Source of the DNA: JALXDT01 sp964634755
Lineage (GTDB): Bacteria; Acidobacteriota; Aminicenantia; JAMOAD01
Direction of reading: 5' to 3'
DNA: 39,765 nt
Assembly (NCBI GenBank): GCA_964634755.1
Contig: CAZWJH010000012.1
Span: forward strand, 1-39,765
Of the stretch, positions 15,101 to 22,429 are shown one piece after another. Below the pieces are notes generated by a model. That model saw nothing but the letters and a program-made list of their open reading frames with translations, was not told the origin of the DNA and made no database searches. The position numbers were made by a program, and so were the translations under genes. How positions within the stretch are numbered: the stretch's first letter is position 1; each line of letters starts with the position of its first letter.

Positions 15101-15401
15101 CTCTATACTCTTCCCCCTTAGCCTTTTCGAAACCAAGAATAAATCCCCCCTTATCTATTCTGAATAACTTACTTACCTTAACTTCTATTACCTGATTCTT
15201 TTCATCCTTTGCAAATAAAACAATGTGCTTCTTTCTACTCTTTAAAAAATTAAAAAATCTCTCTTTATCTTTATCACTAATTTCATTTAACAAAATTTGC
15301 GGTGATTTCTTGTATGTTTTTTCAAAATATTTATTACACTTTTCTATCTCCCACCTTCTATATATACAGGCGGGAACCACAAACTTTTCAACATCCACCA
15401 T
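12111..15401 (-). CDS. Soluble multi-PAS hybrid histidine kinase with C-terminal receiver
   Basis: A cytoplasmic hybrid sensor kinase of about 1096 residues with no membrane segment. After a degenerate PAS-like N-terminus (1-95) come five PAS domains (about 105-205, 230-345, 355-475, 480-590 and 595-700), several followed by PAC motifs such as DITEK. Next are a HisKA domain with the H-box AGGIAHDFNN (phospho-acceptor His739), an HATPase_c domain with N, G1 (DTGIGID) and G2 (GLGLSNVYG) boxes, and a receiver domain with the acceptor Asp1029 (ILDMNMPRMSG) and terminal KPF. No DNA-binding output domain is present. A promoter at 15421-15449 puts the transcript start near 15413, so the ATG at 15401 has a ~12-nt leader. 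A TTG at 15413 is the alternative, leaderless start. It is divergent from the Spy-like pair. Confidence 0.93.
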   Translation of the reverse strand: MVDVEKFVVPACIYRRWEIEKCNKYFEKTYKKSPQILLNEISDKDKERFFNFLKSRKKHIVLFAKDEKNQVIEVKVSKLFRIDKGGFILGFEKAKGEEYRDFYKSIFEKSIDGILVEDLSRKIINVNKALSRMLGYKIDELIGRNSLEFLEKKSIEVLDEIPRGGIYELNLVKKNGGILPIEARAWVDELEGEKVAVGILRDISNYKKVIEELNDLRKKLEREVKSQGMIIKALSRLGVGIAIFQDYKGIVGAVRKANNHLLKIMGYKRKEVIDKRSFKDFLSEESFERVISNYQKRIRGEKTEHLYEMVVIDRKGRKHILLSNIEKITYKGKPATFGFYFDITEKKEKERVLYEKERQLALLANNFNGFLWQARLSSDGRFINNIITKGIYKITGYSSKELSINDENFLRIFHPDDLPLLKESVERLEKGKKVTLECRVIDKSGNIKWLHGSADASKDNEGNFIFTGFAVDITKRKEYEAELRGISLAVRASSEIFIIIDNKGKILYVNPAFEKITGFKFSEVKEEFFYKLYEILPGNENIYKEFLENRKWQGILYKKKKNGDTFKVFSSVSPIYDSKDKVIGYFIVERDLSEEDKLIEKMKKLFESLTALGFSFILLNRKGRKKGFIKFANKEFFDLTGFNEKEIIGKKEFSEIIEVDGEKTDIFDNLDENLPKKAKLKGKTQEYIIEFNMKSIEFDGEDSVFVLIRDITEKEKLEDRIRKIQKYEAMGMLAGGIAHDFNNILATIMGYLYLIKRDIKDSTLLRKLEKIEDTTQRASSLTNQLVGFARRGKYEIKPINVEEHILNVIEILNATVDRRINIIFDKIDELFVIEADPSQFEQSIMNVLLNSVEAMPKGGDIKITVDYFKAKKDFVRKYPFVSEGEYAEISIKDTGIGIDESTLGKIFEPFFTTKEKRSGLGLSNVYGIVRNHGGFLFVDSKIEEGTTIKLYFPLSEKNIFTKRVKKERRNRIKKEKKREILVIEDEDLIREMFKEMLSDKGFKVITAEDGLKGVEKFEKSSSIDLIILDMNMPRMSGKETFFKLKQIKPDVKIIVSTGYTLDNDVRTLLKNGAVGFVHKPFRGEELFSVIEKTFES

Positions 15402-15420
15402 TTTTCTACCCAATGGAATT

Positions 15421-15449
15421 ATTATAACAAATGAAAAATCTTAATACAA
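15421..15449 (-). promoter_or_regulatory. Promoter of the soluble hybrid kinase gene
   Basis: Minus-strand TTGTAT (15444-15449), 17-nt spacer, perfect TATAAT (15421-15426). Initiation is expected about 7-8 nt downstream, near 15413, giving a 0-12 nt leader depending on whether TTG (15413) or ATG (15401) is used. Confidence 0.65.
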
Positions 15450-15512
15450 CAACATATTTGAGATTAAATCATTTCCATTATATTAAAACAAGCGAAGGAT
15501 TTTCTATAGTTA

Positions 15513-15851
15513 ATGAGTATTGCTTATATGAAGAAAAAGACAGATAACATTAATCCTGAAATAATTGAAAATTTTTTAGAAAAAATGGAGTTAGAGGAGC
15601 TAATTGTTTCTCCGGAGTTATCTTTAAAAACACTTAACAAAATAGATAAAAAATACACCATAGAAAAAATAATTAAGTTTATAAAAATCTGGTTTTATGG
15701 AGCTTCCTTCGCAATAGGGTTATTATTAGGAGTATCTATTGGAATGAATATTCATAAAACCGAAACTTCTGAAATTGCAAAAATTGAGGAAACCACATTA
15801 ATCACAGAACCAATAATTGTAAATATCGATAAAATAAATATAAAAAAATAG
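15513..15851 (+). CDS. Small single-pass membrane protein upstream of Spy-like gene
   Basis: A 112-residue protein that I do not recognise by family. It has a charged, helical N-terminal part of about 60 residues, with segments IIENFLEKMELEELIVSPEL and LKTLNKIDKKYTIEK. One transmembrane segment follows (about 68-87, WFYGASFAIGLLLGVSIGM), then a short outer tail of about 25 residues. The topology and the downstream Spy/CpxP-like gene resemble anti-sigma or envelope-stress modulator genes. No zinc-finger motif is seen and no sigma factor gene is adjacent, so this is only a suggestion. An internal ATG at 15528 is an alternative start. There is no obvious Shine-Dalgarno sequence at either. It lies 10 bp upstream of the next gene, in a unit divergent from the hybrid kinase. 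Confidence 0.6.
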   Translation: MSIAYMKKKTDNINPEIIENFLEKMELEELIVSPELSLKTLNKIDKKYTIEKIIKFIKIWFYGASFAIGLLLGVSIGMNIHKTETSEIAKIEETTLITEPIIVNIDKINIKK

Positions 15852-15860
15852 GAGGATACA

Positions 15861-16382
15861 ATGAGTAAAAAAACAAAAATTATTTCGCTTATTGTTTTGG
15901 TAATTTTCTTAAGCACAGGTATTTTTGCCCAAGGGTTTTACGGTAGCCACCACAAGGCTTTTGCAAAAAAGAGAAGAGCAAGATTTATGAGCCCGATGGG
16001 ACTCTACAAGATGCTCTCCCTTTACAAAGATAAGCTTAATGTAACAGATGATCAGCTTGCCAAGCTTAAATCCCTCGCTTTTTACCTTGAAAAAAAGAAG
16101 GTAAAGCTTACAAATGCAAACAGAGAGCTTAAACTTAAATTAAAAGAGGAACTTGCGGCTAAAAATATCAATTATAATAATGTCAGAGATATAATGTCAA
16201 AGATCAGTCAGAATAGGACATCATTGTTTATCGAAGGGTTGAAAGCAAAACAGGAAGTGAAAAAGATACTTACATCTGAGCAACTGACAAAGATAAAAGA
16301 GCTTATCCTTCAAAAGAAAAAAAGCAGAAGACCAATGAAACCACAGATGGAAAGAAGAGTACCTCCCTTCAGAAATAAGTAA
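15861..16382 (+). CDS. Spy/CpxP-like periplasmic LTxxQ protein
   Basis: A 173-residue exported protein with a signal peptide (about 1-23, ending GIFA) and a strongly basic, all-helical mature part. Two LTxxQ-type motifs are visible, LNVTDDQLAKL near residue 59 and the clean ILTSEQLTKIKEL near residue 137. They are separated by long helices rich in Lys and Leu, as in Spy, CpxP and ZraP. Those proteins act as periplasmic chaperones or as metal and envelope-stress sensors. A strong GGAGGA site lies 6 nt before the ATG. The gene is followed directly by an intrinsic terminator (16406-16432). The very basic tail (KKKSRRPMKPQMERR) is notable. Confidence 0.78.
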   Translation: MSKKTKIISLIVLVIFLSTGIFAQGFYGSHHKAFAKKRRARFMSPMGLYKMLSLYKDKLNVTDDQLAKLKSLAFYLEKKKVKLTNANRELKLKLKEELAAKNINYNNVRDIMSKISQNRTSLFIEGLKAKQEVKKILTSEQLTKIKELILQKKKSRRPMKPQMERRVPPFRNK

Positions 16383-16405
16383 AAAACTATCCCTCATTAA
16401 GTTTC

Positions 16406-16432
16406 AAAGGGAGGCTTTCGCCTCCCTTTTTT
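16406..16432 (+). terminator. Intrinsic terminator after the Spy-like gene
   Basis: A perfect 10-bp stem, AAAGGGAGGC with GCCTCCCTTT, and a 4-base loop (TTTC) are followed by continuous T to 16432. It lies 24 nt after the Spy-like stop and overlaps the end of the convergent MFS gene, so it also separates the two units. Confidence 0.9.
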
Positions 16433-17684
16433 ATTTATTCTCTTCAGGTAATTTTAAAATCGGGTAAAGGGCAAGGGTAAAAGCAGCAAGGATAATTATT
16501 CCATAACTTAGCCCCAAATATTGAACAGCAACTCCCATTGCAAAGGAAAAGCCCGCAGAAAAAATCGTTTTTAATTGGGACTCTCCAGAAAGACCTGTTG
16601 CCATAATTTTAAGTGATATCTTATCGCTTATATACCCCACATTAAGAGGTTTTCTTAGATTTTCCAAAATAAAAATTGAAATAAAGAATATAATAGAAAG
16701 AAAATAAAGTTTTAACACAAGAAAAATTCCGGATAACAAAAACAAGCCAACTCCTATCAAAAAAGTTATATTTATTCCGTGCGCAACACTTTTAACTTTT
16801 CTTGAAAATGGGCCTGCTTTTTTTGATGTGTAAGAGGTCATAAGATATATAAAAAAATAAACTATACCCACCATAACCATAGTTCTTTTTTCTTTGGTAA
16901 GTGATAAAAGTATAGGAAGTGAAAGCACATAATACTTTAAAAGAGGCTGTATATAATCCTTTGTTCCCTTGTAAAGTCCGCTGAAGACCGATGATGTCAG
17001 AAGAGCTTTCATAACGAGTTTATCCTTGAATATTGAGAAAAATGCTTTTGTCGTTTCAACAGCTCTTTCCCATACCTCTTTAAAAAAACCTTTTTCAAAT
17101 TTTTTAAGATCCCCGTCAAGCTTTTTCGGATAAGAGAGCATCAAAAATAATTCTAATATGTATGGTATTATGGAAGCTAAGAAAACAATTCTATAACTTC
17201 CTCTTAAAAACACTATTGACAGAGCAATTAAAGAGGATACAGCAGAGCCCAATTGAGAGGCACTTCGGGTATAACCATAATAATAAACTTTTAAATCAGA
17301 GATACCCTTTATCTTAAGATAGGTTAAAATCATTGCCTTGTGAGTACCTGTTCTGAAAGCCTCACCAAAGGAGAAAAAAATCATGGCTATTATATAATAG
17401 TAAAATCCCGGTAAAAAATAAAAAATCGCAAAGGAAATGATGTATGATACGAATGAGAAAATCATGGATCTTCTTCTTCCTATACTATCTGCAACAATGC
17501 CGGTAGGAAGTTCCAAAATATTTGTAGCTACCTCTCTTATTGAAAATAAAATTCCTATCTGAACATAAGTTATTCCCATTTCAAGAAAAAACAGAATTAT
17601 GTAGGGGTCAAAAAATCTCAGATTTTTTAAAAAACCGTATGCGGAAAATTTGTAAAACTGAAGATCCTTCTTAAATTTTGCCAT
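16431..17684 (-). CDS. Major facilitator superfamily transporter
   Basis: A polytopic membrane protein of 417 residues with about 12 hydrophobic segments. The MFS signature between segments 2 and 3 is GIVADSIGRRRSM, close to the consensus motif A. The N-terminal half continues with the typical GEAFRTGTHKAMI segment. A cytoplasmic charged loop (about 190-225) splits the two halves. Which compound it moves cannot be read from the sequence. It begins 7 nt after the parB stop without a Shine-Dalgarno sequence, so it may depend on coupling to parB. Its stop codon lies inside the T-tract of the convergent terminator. Confidence 0.85.
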   Translation of the reverse strand: MAKFKKDLQFYKFSAYGFLKNLRFFDPYIILFFLEMGITYVQIGILFSIREVATNILELPTGIVADSIGRRRSMIFSFVSYIISFAIFYFLPGFYYYIIAMIFFSFGEAFRTGTHKAMILTYLKIKGISDLKVYYYGYTRSASQLGSAVSSLIALSIVFLRGSYRIVFLASIIPYILELFLMLSYPKKLDGDLKKFEKGFFKEVWERAVETTKAFFSIFKDKLVMKALLTSSVFSGLYKGTKDYIQPLLKYYVLSLPILLSLTKEKRTMVMVGIVYFFIYLMTSYTSKKAGPFSRKVKSVAHGINITFLIGVGLFLLSGIFLVLKLYFLSIIFFISIFILENLRKPLNVGYISDKISLKIMATGLSGESQLKTIFSAGFSFAMGVAVQYLGLSYGIIILAAFTLALYPILKLPEENK

Positions 17685-17691
17685 TTCGCTA

Positions 17692-18525
17692 TTAACTGAT
17701 ACCTTCTATTTCTCCCTTTTTAAGTGATTCAAGAAGAGATTCCAATATTTGAATTAGCTCTTCTTTTGAAGGCTCTCTGTCTTTGAGCTGAATTTTTAAT
17801 TTAAAACTCTTGTCCGGTGCCGAAAAATTGAATACAAATCTTTTCGGAAGCTCTTTTTTCTCTTTTCTCTTTTCCCTTATATCATCCCTTGTAAGCCCAC
17901 TTTCATTATAGGAATTTAAAACTTTAAGCATTTCTTCCTCGCTTTCAAGTTTTGAAAGCTCAAGAAGAAAGCTCCGGGAATATATACCGGCCTCCTTGCA
18001 AAGTTTGATGATTTTTTTAGGTAAGCTTGCTATTTTTATTGTTTCGGATACTGTACTTCTCGATTTTCCTATTCTGCTTGCAATTTCTTCCTGCGTATAA
18101 CCGAAAATCTGGTTTAATGTTTTAAGAGCAAAAGCCTCTTCAAAAGGGGTTAATTCCTTTCTCTGAATATTCTCTATAAGCGCATACTCCAAAGCTTCAT
18201 CATCTTCAAGCTCCATTTCAATCGCAGGAATTTCATCTATTCCTGCCATTTCCGCAGCTCTTACCCTTCTTTCACCTGCTACCACTTCAAATTTTCCATT
18301 CTTTTTTCTTACTATGATAGGCTCTATAATTCCCTTTTCCTTTATCGATTGGGCGAGCTCTCTTATATTCCCAAGCTCCTCTCTTGGCTGGTGTGGATTT
18401 ACAACTATTCTCTTTAATTTTATCATTCTTATTGAAATAGGATTTGAACTCGAGGCTATTTCATCCACAAAGTGACCATCATGCCTCATCTTAACAAAAT
18501 CAGGTAATCCTCTCTTTTTAGCCAA
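17692..18525 (-). CDS. parB: Chromosome-partitioning protein ParB/Spo0J
   Basis: A 277-residue CTP-dependent DNA clamp that loads at parS sites and helps segregate the chromosome. Recognised from the N-terminal nuclease-like domain with NPHQPRE (about 43-49) and the CTP-binding GERRVRAAEMAG block. The ENIQRKELTPFEEA motif and the helix-turn-helix YTQEEIASRIGKSRSTVSETI follow, with a C-terminal dimerisation region. It overlaps parA by 8 nt. Chromosomal parAB often sits near oriC, but I see no oriC or gidAB genes here. I also found no clear parS palindrome by eye. Confidence 0.95.
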   Translation of the reverse strand: MAKKRGLPDFVKMRHDGHFVDEIASSSNPISIRMIKLKRIVVNPHQPREELGNIRELAQSIKEKGIIEPIIVRKKNGKFEVVAGERRVRAAEMAGIDEIPAIEMELEDDEALEYALIENIQRKELTPFEEAFALKTLNQIFGYTQEEIASRIGKSRSTVSETIKIASLPKKIIKLCKEAGIYSRSFLLELSKLESEEEMLKVLNSYNESGLTRDDIREKRKEKKELPKRFVFNFSAPDKSFKLKIQLKDREPSKEELIQILESLLESLKKGEIEGIS

Positions 18526-19270
18526 TTTTTAATATCTCCTCCGTAAGACTAAGATAATCCTTTGCCCCTCTTGAATCCGGAGCAAAGGTGTATATGGATT
18601 CCCTGTATGCAGGGCTTTCTTCAAGCCTTACATTTTTAGAAATTATGGTTTTAAAAACTTTATCCTTAAAAACTTTTTTTATCTGAGCAACAGTATCTTT
18701 ACCTAAAGAAGTTCTTTTATCGTGAAGGGTTATAACAACTCCTAAAAGTTTAAGATTTGGGTTGCTTCTATATCTGACTTTTTCTATTGTCTCTAAAAGA
18801 TCATCTGTTCCTTCAAGAGCAAAGTATGAGGATTGAATTGGAATTAAAATATGAGTTGCAGCGACAAGAGCATTTAAAGTAATAATTCCCAATGTTGGTG
18901 GTGTGTCTATTAAAATAAAATCATAAGAGGCTGAAATTTCCGAGATTTTATCCTTTAATCTAAAATGGCTGTCAATGTCTCCCAACAGCTCCCTTTCAAG
19001 TTTTGCCAATGAAATATTGGCAGGGGCAAGATCAAGGTTAGGTATTCTAGTTTTTACTATTGTATCTTCAAATTTTGCTTTTCCTGTTAGAACATCAAAT
19101 ATGGTTATACCCAAAGAATGGGGGTCAACAAAGGTAATTGTGCTGTTTGCCTGAGGGTCAAGATCAATTAGCAATGTTCTTTTATTTTTGTATGCAAGAC
19201 CGGCTGAGAGATTAATGGCAGTGGTAGTTTTACCAACTCCACCCTTCTGATTAGCTATGGTTATTATCAA
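18518..19270 (-). CDS. parA: Chromosome-partitioning ATPase ParA/Soj
   Basis: A 250-residue Walker-type ATPase that forms a DNA-bound gradient for ParB-directed segregation. The deviant Walker A motif is KGGVGKTTT (9-17), with the signature lysine expected in KGGxGK. Walker A-prime is LLIDLDPQANST, and Walker B is FILIDTPPTLG. The length is that of chromosomal Soj proteins without an N-terminal helix-turn-helix. The start is TTG (19270), 5 nt after a good GAGGTGA site; no ATG fits the first strand. The promoter at 19297-19325 gives a short leader containing that site. Confidence 0.95.
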   Translation of the reverse strand: MIITIANQKGGVGKTTTAINLSAGLAYKNKRTLLIDLDPQANSTITFVDPHSLGITIFDVLTGKAKFEDTIVKTRIPNLDLAPANISLAKLERELLGDIDSHFRLKDKISEISASYDFILIDTPPTLGIITLNALVAATHILIPIQSSYFALEGTDDLLETIEKVRYRSNPNLKLLGVVITLHDKRTSLGKDTVAQIKKVFKDKVFKTIISKNVRLEESPAYRESIYTFAPDSRGAKDYLSLTEEILKIG

Positions 19271-19296
19271 ATGCTCACCTCACAGTATAATTTATG

Positions 19297-19325
19297 ATTA
19301 TAAACCAAATTATTCTCTCATTCAA
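19297..19325 (-). promoter_or_regulatory. Promoter of parA-parB-MFS
   Basis: Minus-strand TTGAAT (19320-19325), 17-nt spacer, perfect TATAAT (19297-19302), with a leader of about 20 nt carrying GAGGTGA before the TTG start of parA. Confidence 0.7.
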
Positions 19326-19373
19326 TAGAACTGCCTTACCAGCTACTCAAATCAAATAATGTTTTTAATAATT

Positions 19374-19403
19374 TGCGGAAACGCCCGAATGGGCGTTTCC
19401 GCA
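19374..19403 (-). terminator. Strong hairpin after the M3 peptidase gene, probable terminator
   Basis: A perfect 13-bp inverted repeat with stem TGCGGAAACGCCC and a 4-base loop, lying 30 nt after the M3 peptidase stop. The minus-strand tract after it is AAATTATT, so the U-run is poor. On the plus strand it is followed by ATTTATTTTC, but no plus-strand gene reads into it. Likely a terminator or 3'-end stabiliser for the peptidase mRNA, and it insulates parA. Confidence 0.6.
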
Positions 19404-19432
19404 TTTATTTTCTACTACCAATCTTTTTATTA

Positions 19433-21559
19433 TTACTTCAAACCTCTTTTTTCAAGAAGAGCATTTATATCTGGCTTTCTTCCTCTGAATTTAATATAAA
19501 GCTCCATTGGGTCCTCTGAACCACCCTTTTCAAGTATGTATTTTCTAAACTTTGTGGCTGTCTCTTTATCAAACAAATCTCCCTTTTCCTTAAATGCTTG
19601 AAATGCATCGGAATCAAGAACCTCTGCCCAGATATAACTATAATATCCTGCTGAATACCCACCGGCAAAAATATGTTGAAAATAGGTTGATCTGTATCTT
19701 ACATAAATTTCAGGGATTAAACCTATTCTCGCGAGAGAATTTGTCTCAAATGCAGTAACATCCCAATCGCTTGACATCTCAAGTGTATGCCAATCCATAT
19801 CCAAAAATGAAGCTGCGAGATACTCTGTTGTTGCAAATCCCTGATTAAACTTAGCAGAATCTTTTATCTTTTTTATAAGATCCATCGGAATAAGTTTCCC
19901 CGTTTTATAGTGTCTTGCATACATTTTCAATACTTCGGGCTCAAGTGCCCAGTTTTCCATTATTTGAGAAGGAAGTTCAACAAAATCCCTTGATACATCT
20001 GTTCCTGAAACCCTATAATATGTACACTGAGAAAGAAGTCCATGAAGAGCATGGCCGAATTCATGAAACATTGTTAAAACCTCATCAAGACTTAAAAGAG
20101 AGGGTTTATTAGCGGTGGGTTTTGTAAAATTACCAACATTCACTATTACAGGAACAATTCTTTTTCCCCCGATTTTGGCTTCCTTTCTATAAGGACTCAT
20201 CCATGCTCCTCCTCTTTTTCCGGGTCTCGGATAATAATCAAGATAAAGAATACCTATCAATGAATCATCGGAGTCCTTTACCAAAAAGGTTTTAACATCT
20301 TTGTTGTATTTCGGAAGATCGTGTCTTTCTTCGAATTTTAAGCCGTAAAGCTTATTCGCAACTTTAAAAACTCCATTTTTCAGAACATTTTCAAGCTTAA
20401 AATAAGGTGTTAGCTCTGATGTGTCCAGTTTATACTTTTGCTTTTTCAATTTTTCAGCATAATACCACCAATCCCAAGGTTTAAGTTTTAAGTTTTTACC
20501 ATCCTTATAAATCATTTCCTGAAGAGCTCTTCTTTCCTCTTTAACCTTTCGGAGAGCAGGCATCCAGATTTTCCATAAAAGCTCATAAACATTCTGAGGA
20601 TTTTTTGCCATATTTTCTTCAAGAATAAAATTAGCATGGGTTCTGTATCCCAAGAGATGAGCTTTTTCTATTCTTAGATTAACTATTTCTTTTATTATTT
20701 TTTTATTATCATTTTCATTTGCATTATCTCCTTTCATTATATAGGCAAGGAGCATCTTTTTTCTGAGCTCTCTCTTATCGGAAAATTGCAAAAAGGGAAT
20801 AAGACTTGGCTTATCAAGTGTAAAAAGCCATTTTTCTTTATAACCCTTTGCCTTTGCTGCTTCTTCAGCAGCTTTTACAACACCTTCGGGAAGACCGGAA
20901 AGATCATCTTTATTGTCAATAACCAATTCAAATGCCTTTGTATCCTTTAAAACATTTTCTCCGAACTGCAAAGTCAAGAGAGAGAGTCTGCTATTAATTT
21001 CTGCCAGTCTTTTTTTCTTTGCTTCGCAAAGCTTAGCTCCGCCTCTTACAAAATCTTTATAATACAGGGTTAAGACCATTTTTTGCTCAGGATTTAGTTT
21101 TAACTTATCTCTCATCTCATAGACAGCTTCAACTCTCTTAAATAATTTAGGATTCATTAAAATCTCATCATTGTGCTTTGAAAGAATAGGAGAAACTTCT
21201 TTTGCAATTTTTTGAAGATTATCATTTGTATCAGCGGAAAGCTGGTTGAAAAATATATTTGTTATCAATCTAAGCCTTCTTCCGCTTCTGTCAAGAGCTT
21301 CAATTGTATTTTTAAAGGTGGGTTTTGCAGGATCATTAATGATTTTTTCAATCTCCTCTTTGTGCTCTTTGATAGCACACTTGATCGCAGGTAAATAGTG
21401 CTCATCCTTTATCCTATCAAAAGGAGGCACACCTAAGGGTGTTTTAAATTGCTTCAACAGCGGGTTTTTAAGATTTTTACAATTCAAACTATCACCTCCT
21501 GCTTGTAGAACAAAACTTAAAACAAATAACATAAGTACCAATACCACTGTTTTTTTCAT
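19433..21559 (-). CDS. Exported M3-family oligopeptidase (Dcp-like)
   Basis: A zinc peptidase of 708 residues related to peptidyl-dipeptidase Dcp and oligopeptidase A. The zinc site is FHEFGHALHG (His499, Glu500, His503), and the third ligand is expected in the following helix region. The C-terminal channel segment YFQHIFAGGYSAGYYSYIWAEVLDSDAF is characteristic of the family. An N-terminal signal peptide (about 1-20) indicates export to the periplasm, where it would trim short peptides. AGAGGTGA precedes the ATG. A promoter is visible at 21589-21617. It is a single-gene unit divergent from uppS. Confidence 0.93.
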   Translation of the reverse strand: MKKTVVLVLMLFVLSFVLQAGGDSLNCKNLKNPLLKQFKTPLGVPPFDRIKDEHYLPAIKCAIKEHKEEIEKIINDPAKPTFKNTIEALDRSGRRLRLITNIFFNQLSADTNDNLQKIAKEVSPILSKHNDEILMNPKLFKRVEAVYEMRDKLKLNPEQKMVLTLYYKDFVRGGAKLCEAKKKRLAEINSRLSLLTLQFGENVLKDTKAFELVIDNKDDLSGLPEGVVKAAEEAAKAKGYKEKWLFTLDKPSLIPFLQFSDKRELRKKMLLAYIMKGDNANENDNKKIIKEIVNLRIEKAHLLGYRTHANFILEENMAKNPQNVYELLWKIWMPALRKVKEERRALQEMIYKDGKNLKLKPWDWWYYAEKLKKQKYKLDTSELTPYFKLENVLKNGVFKVANKLYGLKFEERHDLPKYNKDVKTFLVKDSDDSLIGILYLDYYPRPGKRGGAWMSPYRKEAKIGGKRIVPVIVNVGNFTKPTANKPSLLSLDEVLTMFHEFGHALHGLLSQCTYYRVSGTDVSRDFVELPSQIMENWALEPEVLKMYARHYKTGKLIPMDLIKKIKDSAKFNQGFATTEYLAASFLDMDWHTLEMSSDWDVTAFETNSLARIGLIPEIYVRYRSTYFQHIFAGGYSAGYYSYIWAEVLDSDAFQAFKEKGDLFDKETATKFRKYILEKGGSEDPMELYIKFRGRKPDINALLEKRGLK

Positions 21560-21588
21560 TTCACCTCTCCTTAATGATTTTGCTTTTT

Positions 21589-21617
21589 ATTATATTTAAT
21601 AAGAAAAGATTTGTAAA
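21589..21617 (-). promoter_or_regulatory. Promoter of the M3 peptidase gene
   Basis: Minus-strand TTTACA (21612-21617), 17-nt spacer, perfect TATAAT (21589-21594), leading to a leader of roughly 23 nt with an AGAGGTGA ribosome site. Confidence 0.7.
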
Positions 21618-21654
21618 TAATTTCACAACAAATACTCAAATTAAAATTCACCAA

Positions 21655-21684
21655 TTAGAATCAGCGTATCTCTTATGATATAAT
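21655..21684 (+). promoter_or_regulatory. Promoter of uppS-cdsA-dxr-rseP, start predicted at the ATG
   Basis: A perfect TATAAT (21679-21684) with a weaker TTAGAA (21655-21660, 18-nt spacer). The uppS ATG follows after 7 bases, so the transcript is predicted to be leaderless or nearly so. An AGGA within those 7 bases is too close to the ATG to be a normal ribosome site. Confidence 0.6.
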
Positions 21685-21691
21685 TAGGACG

Positions 21692-22429
21692 ATGAAAAAA
21701 ATTAAGTTAAGTGAAAGAGAGAAAAAGCTATTAAAAGAGATAGATAAGAAAAAGCTTCCGAAGCATGTGGCAATCATTATGGATGGCAATGGAAGGTGGG
21801 CGAAAAGGAGAGGCCTTCCGAGAATAAAGGGACATGAGAAAGGAAGTAAAATAGTTTTGTCAACTATAGAAATAGCTGATTACATAGGAATTAAATACCT
21901 CACACTATACACATTTTCAAAGGAGAACTGGAAAAGGCCGAAAAGTGAAATATCTCACTTAATGAAACTTTTGAAAAAATATTTGAAGGAAAATCAGAAA
22001 AAATTTACTGAAGAAGATATAGTTTTCAATACAATAGGAGACATAGAGGATTTTGATGAGGAACTCCGAACACTTATAAAACAAACTATGGAAAATACAA
22101 AGAATCACAAGGGTCTCGTTCTAACATTGGCTTTAAGCTACGGAGGAAGACAGGAAATAGTAAAAGCCGTTAAAAATATAGTAAAAGATAAAATCGACTA
22201 TGAAAAAATAGATCAGTCTCTGTTTTCAAAATATCTTTCAAATGTTCCTGATGTGGACTTAATGATAAGAACTTCCGGAGAAATCAGAGTCTCAAACTAT
22301 CTTTTATGGCAGAGTTCCTATGCGGAGCTCTATTTTACAAAAGTTTTATGGCCTGATTTTAGAAAATCCGAATTTTTAAAAGCAATAATAGATTATCAAA
22401 AAAGAGAAAGGAGGTTTGGAGAAGTCTGA
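21692..22429 (+). CDS. uppS: Isoprenyl transferase (undecaprenyl diphosphate synthase)
   Basis: Cytoplasmic cis-prenyltransferase, 245 residues, that extends farnesyl diphosphate with isopentenyl units to the C55 lipid carrier for cell-wall synthesis. The catalytic block HVAIIMDGNGRWAKRRGLPRIKGHEKG includes Asp31. Also seen are LTLYTFSKENWKRP, ALSYGGRQEI and DLMIRTSGEIRVSNYLLWQSSYAELYF, the usual substrate-binding region. Its stop overlaps the cdsA start (TGATG). It leads an operon that joins isoprenoid (dxr), phospholipid (cdsA) and envelope proteolysis (rseP), an arrangement widespread in bacteria. Confidence 0.97.
   Translation: MKKIKLSEREKKLLKEIDKKKLPKHVAIIMDGNGRWAKRRGLPRIKGHEKGSKIVLSTIEIADYIGIKYLTLYTFSKENWKRPKSEISHLMKLLKKYLKENQKKFTEEDIVFNTIGDIEDFDEELRTLIKQTMENTKNHKGLVLTLALSYGGRQEIVKAVKNIVKDKIDYEKIDQSLFSKYLSNVPDVDLMIRTSGEIRVSNYLLWQSSYAELYFTKVLWPDFRKSEFLKAIIDYQKRERRFGEV

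Noticed and set aside
15477..15515. A promoter for the small membrane protein gene at 15513
   Set aside because: TATAGT at 15505-15510 is only 2 nt from the ATG and lacks a good -35 box; TATATT near 15478 has a TTGAGA at a 15-nt spacing. Neither is convincing.
17692..19432. A parS site near parAB
   Set aside because: I looked for the TGTTTCACGTGAAACA-type palindrome in and around these genes and saw none; the hairpin at 19374-19403 has a different sequence.
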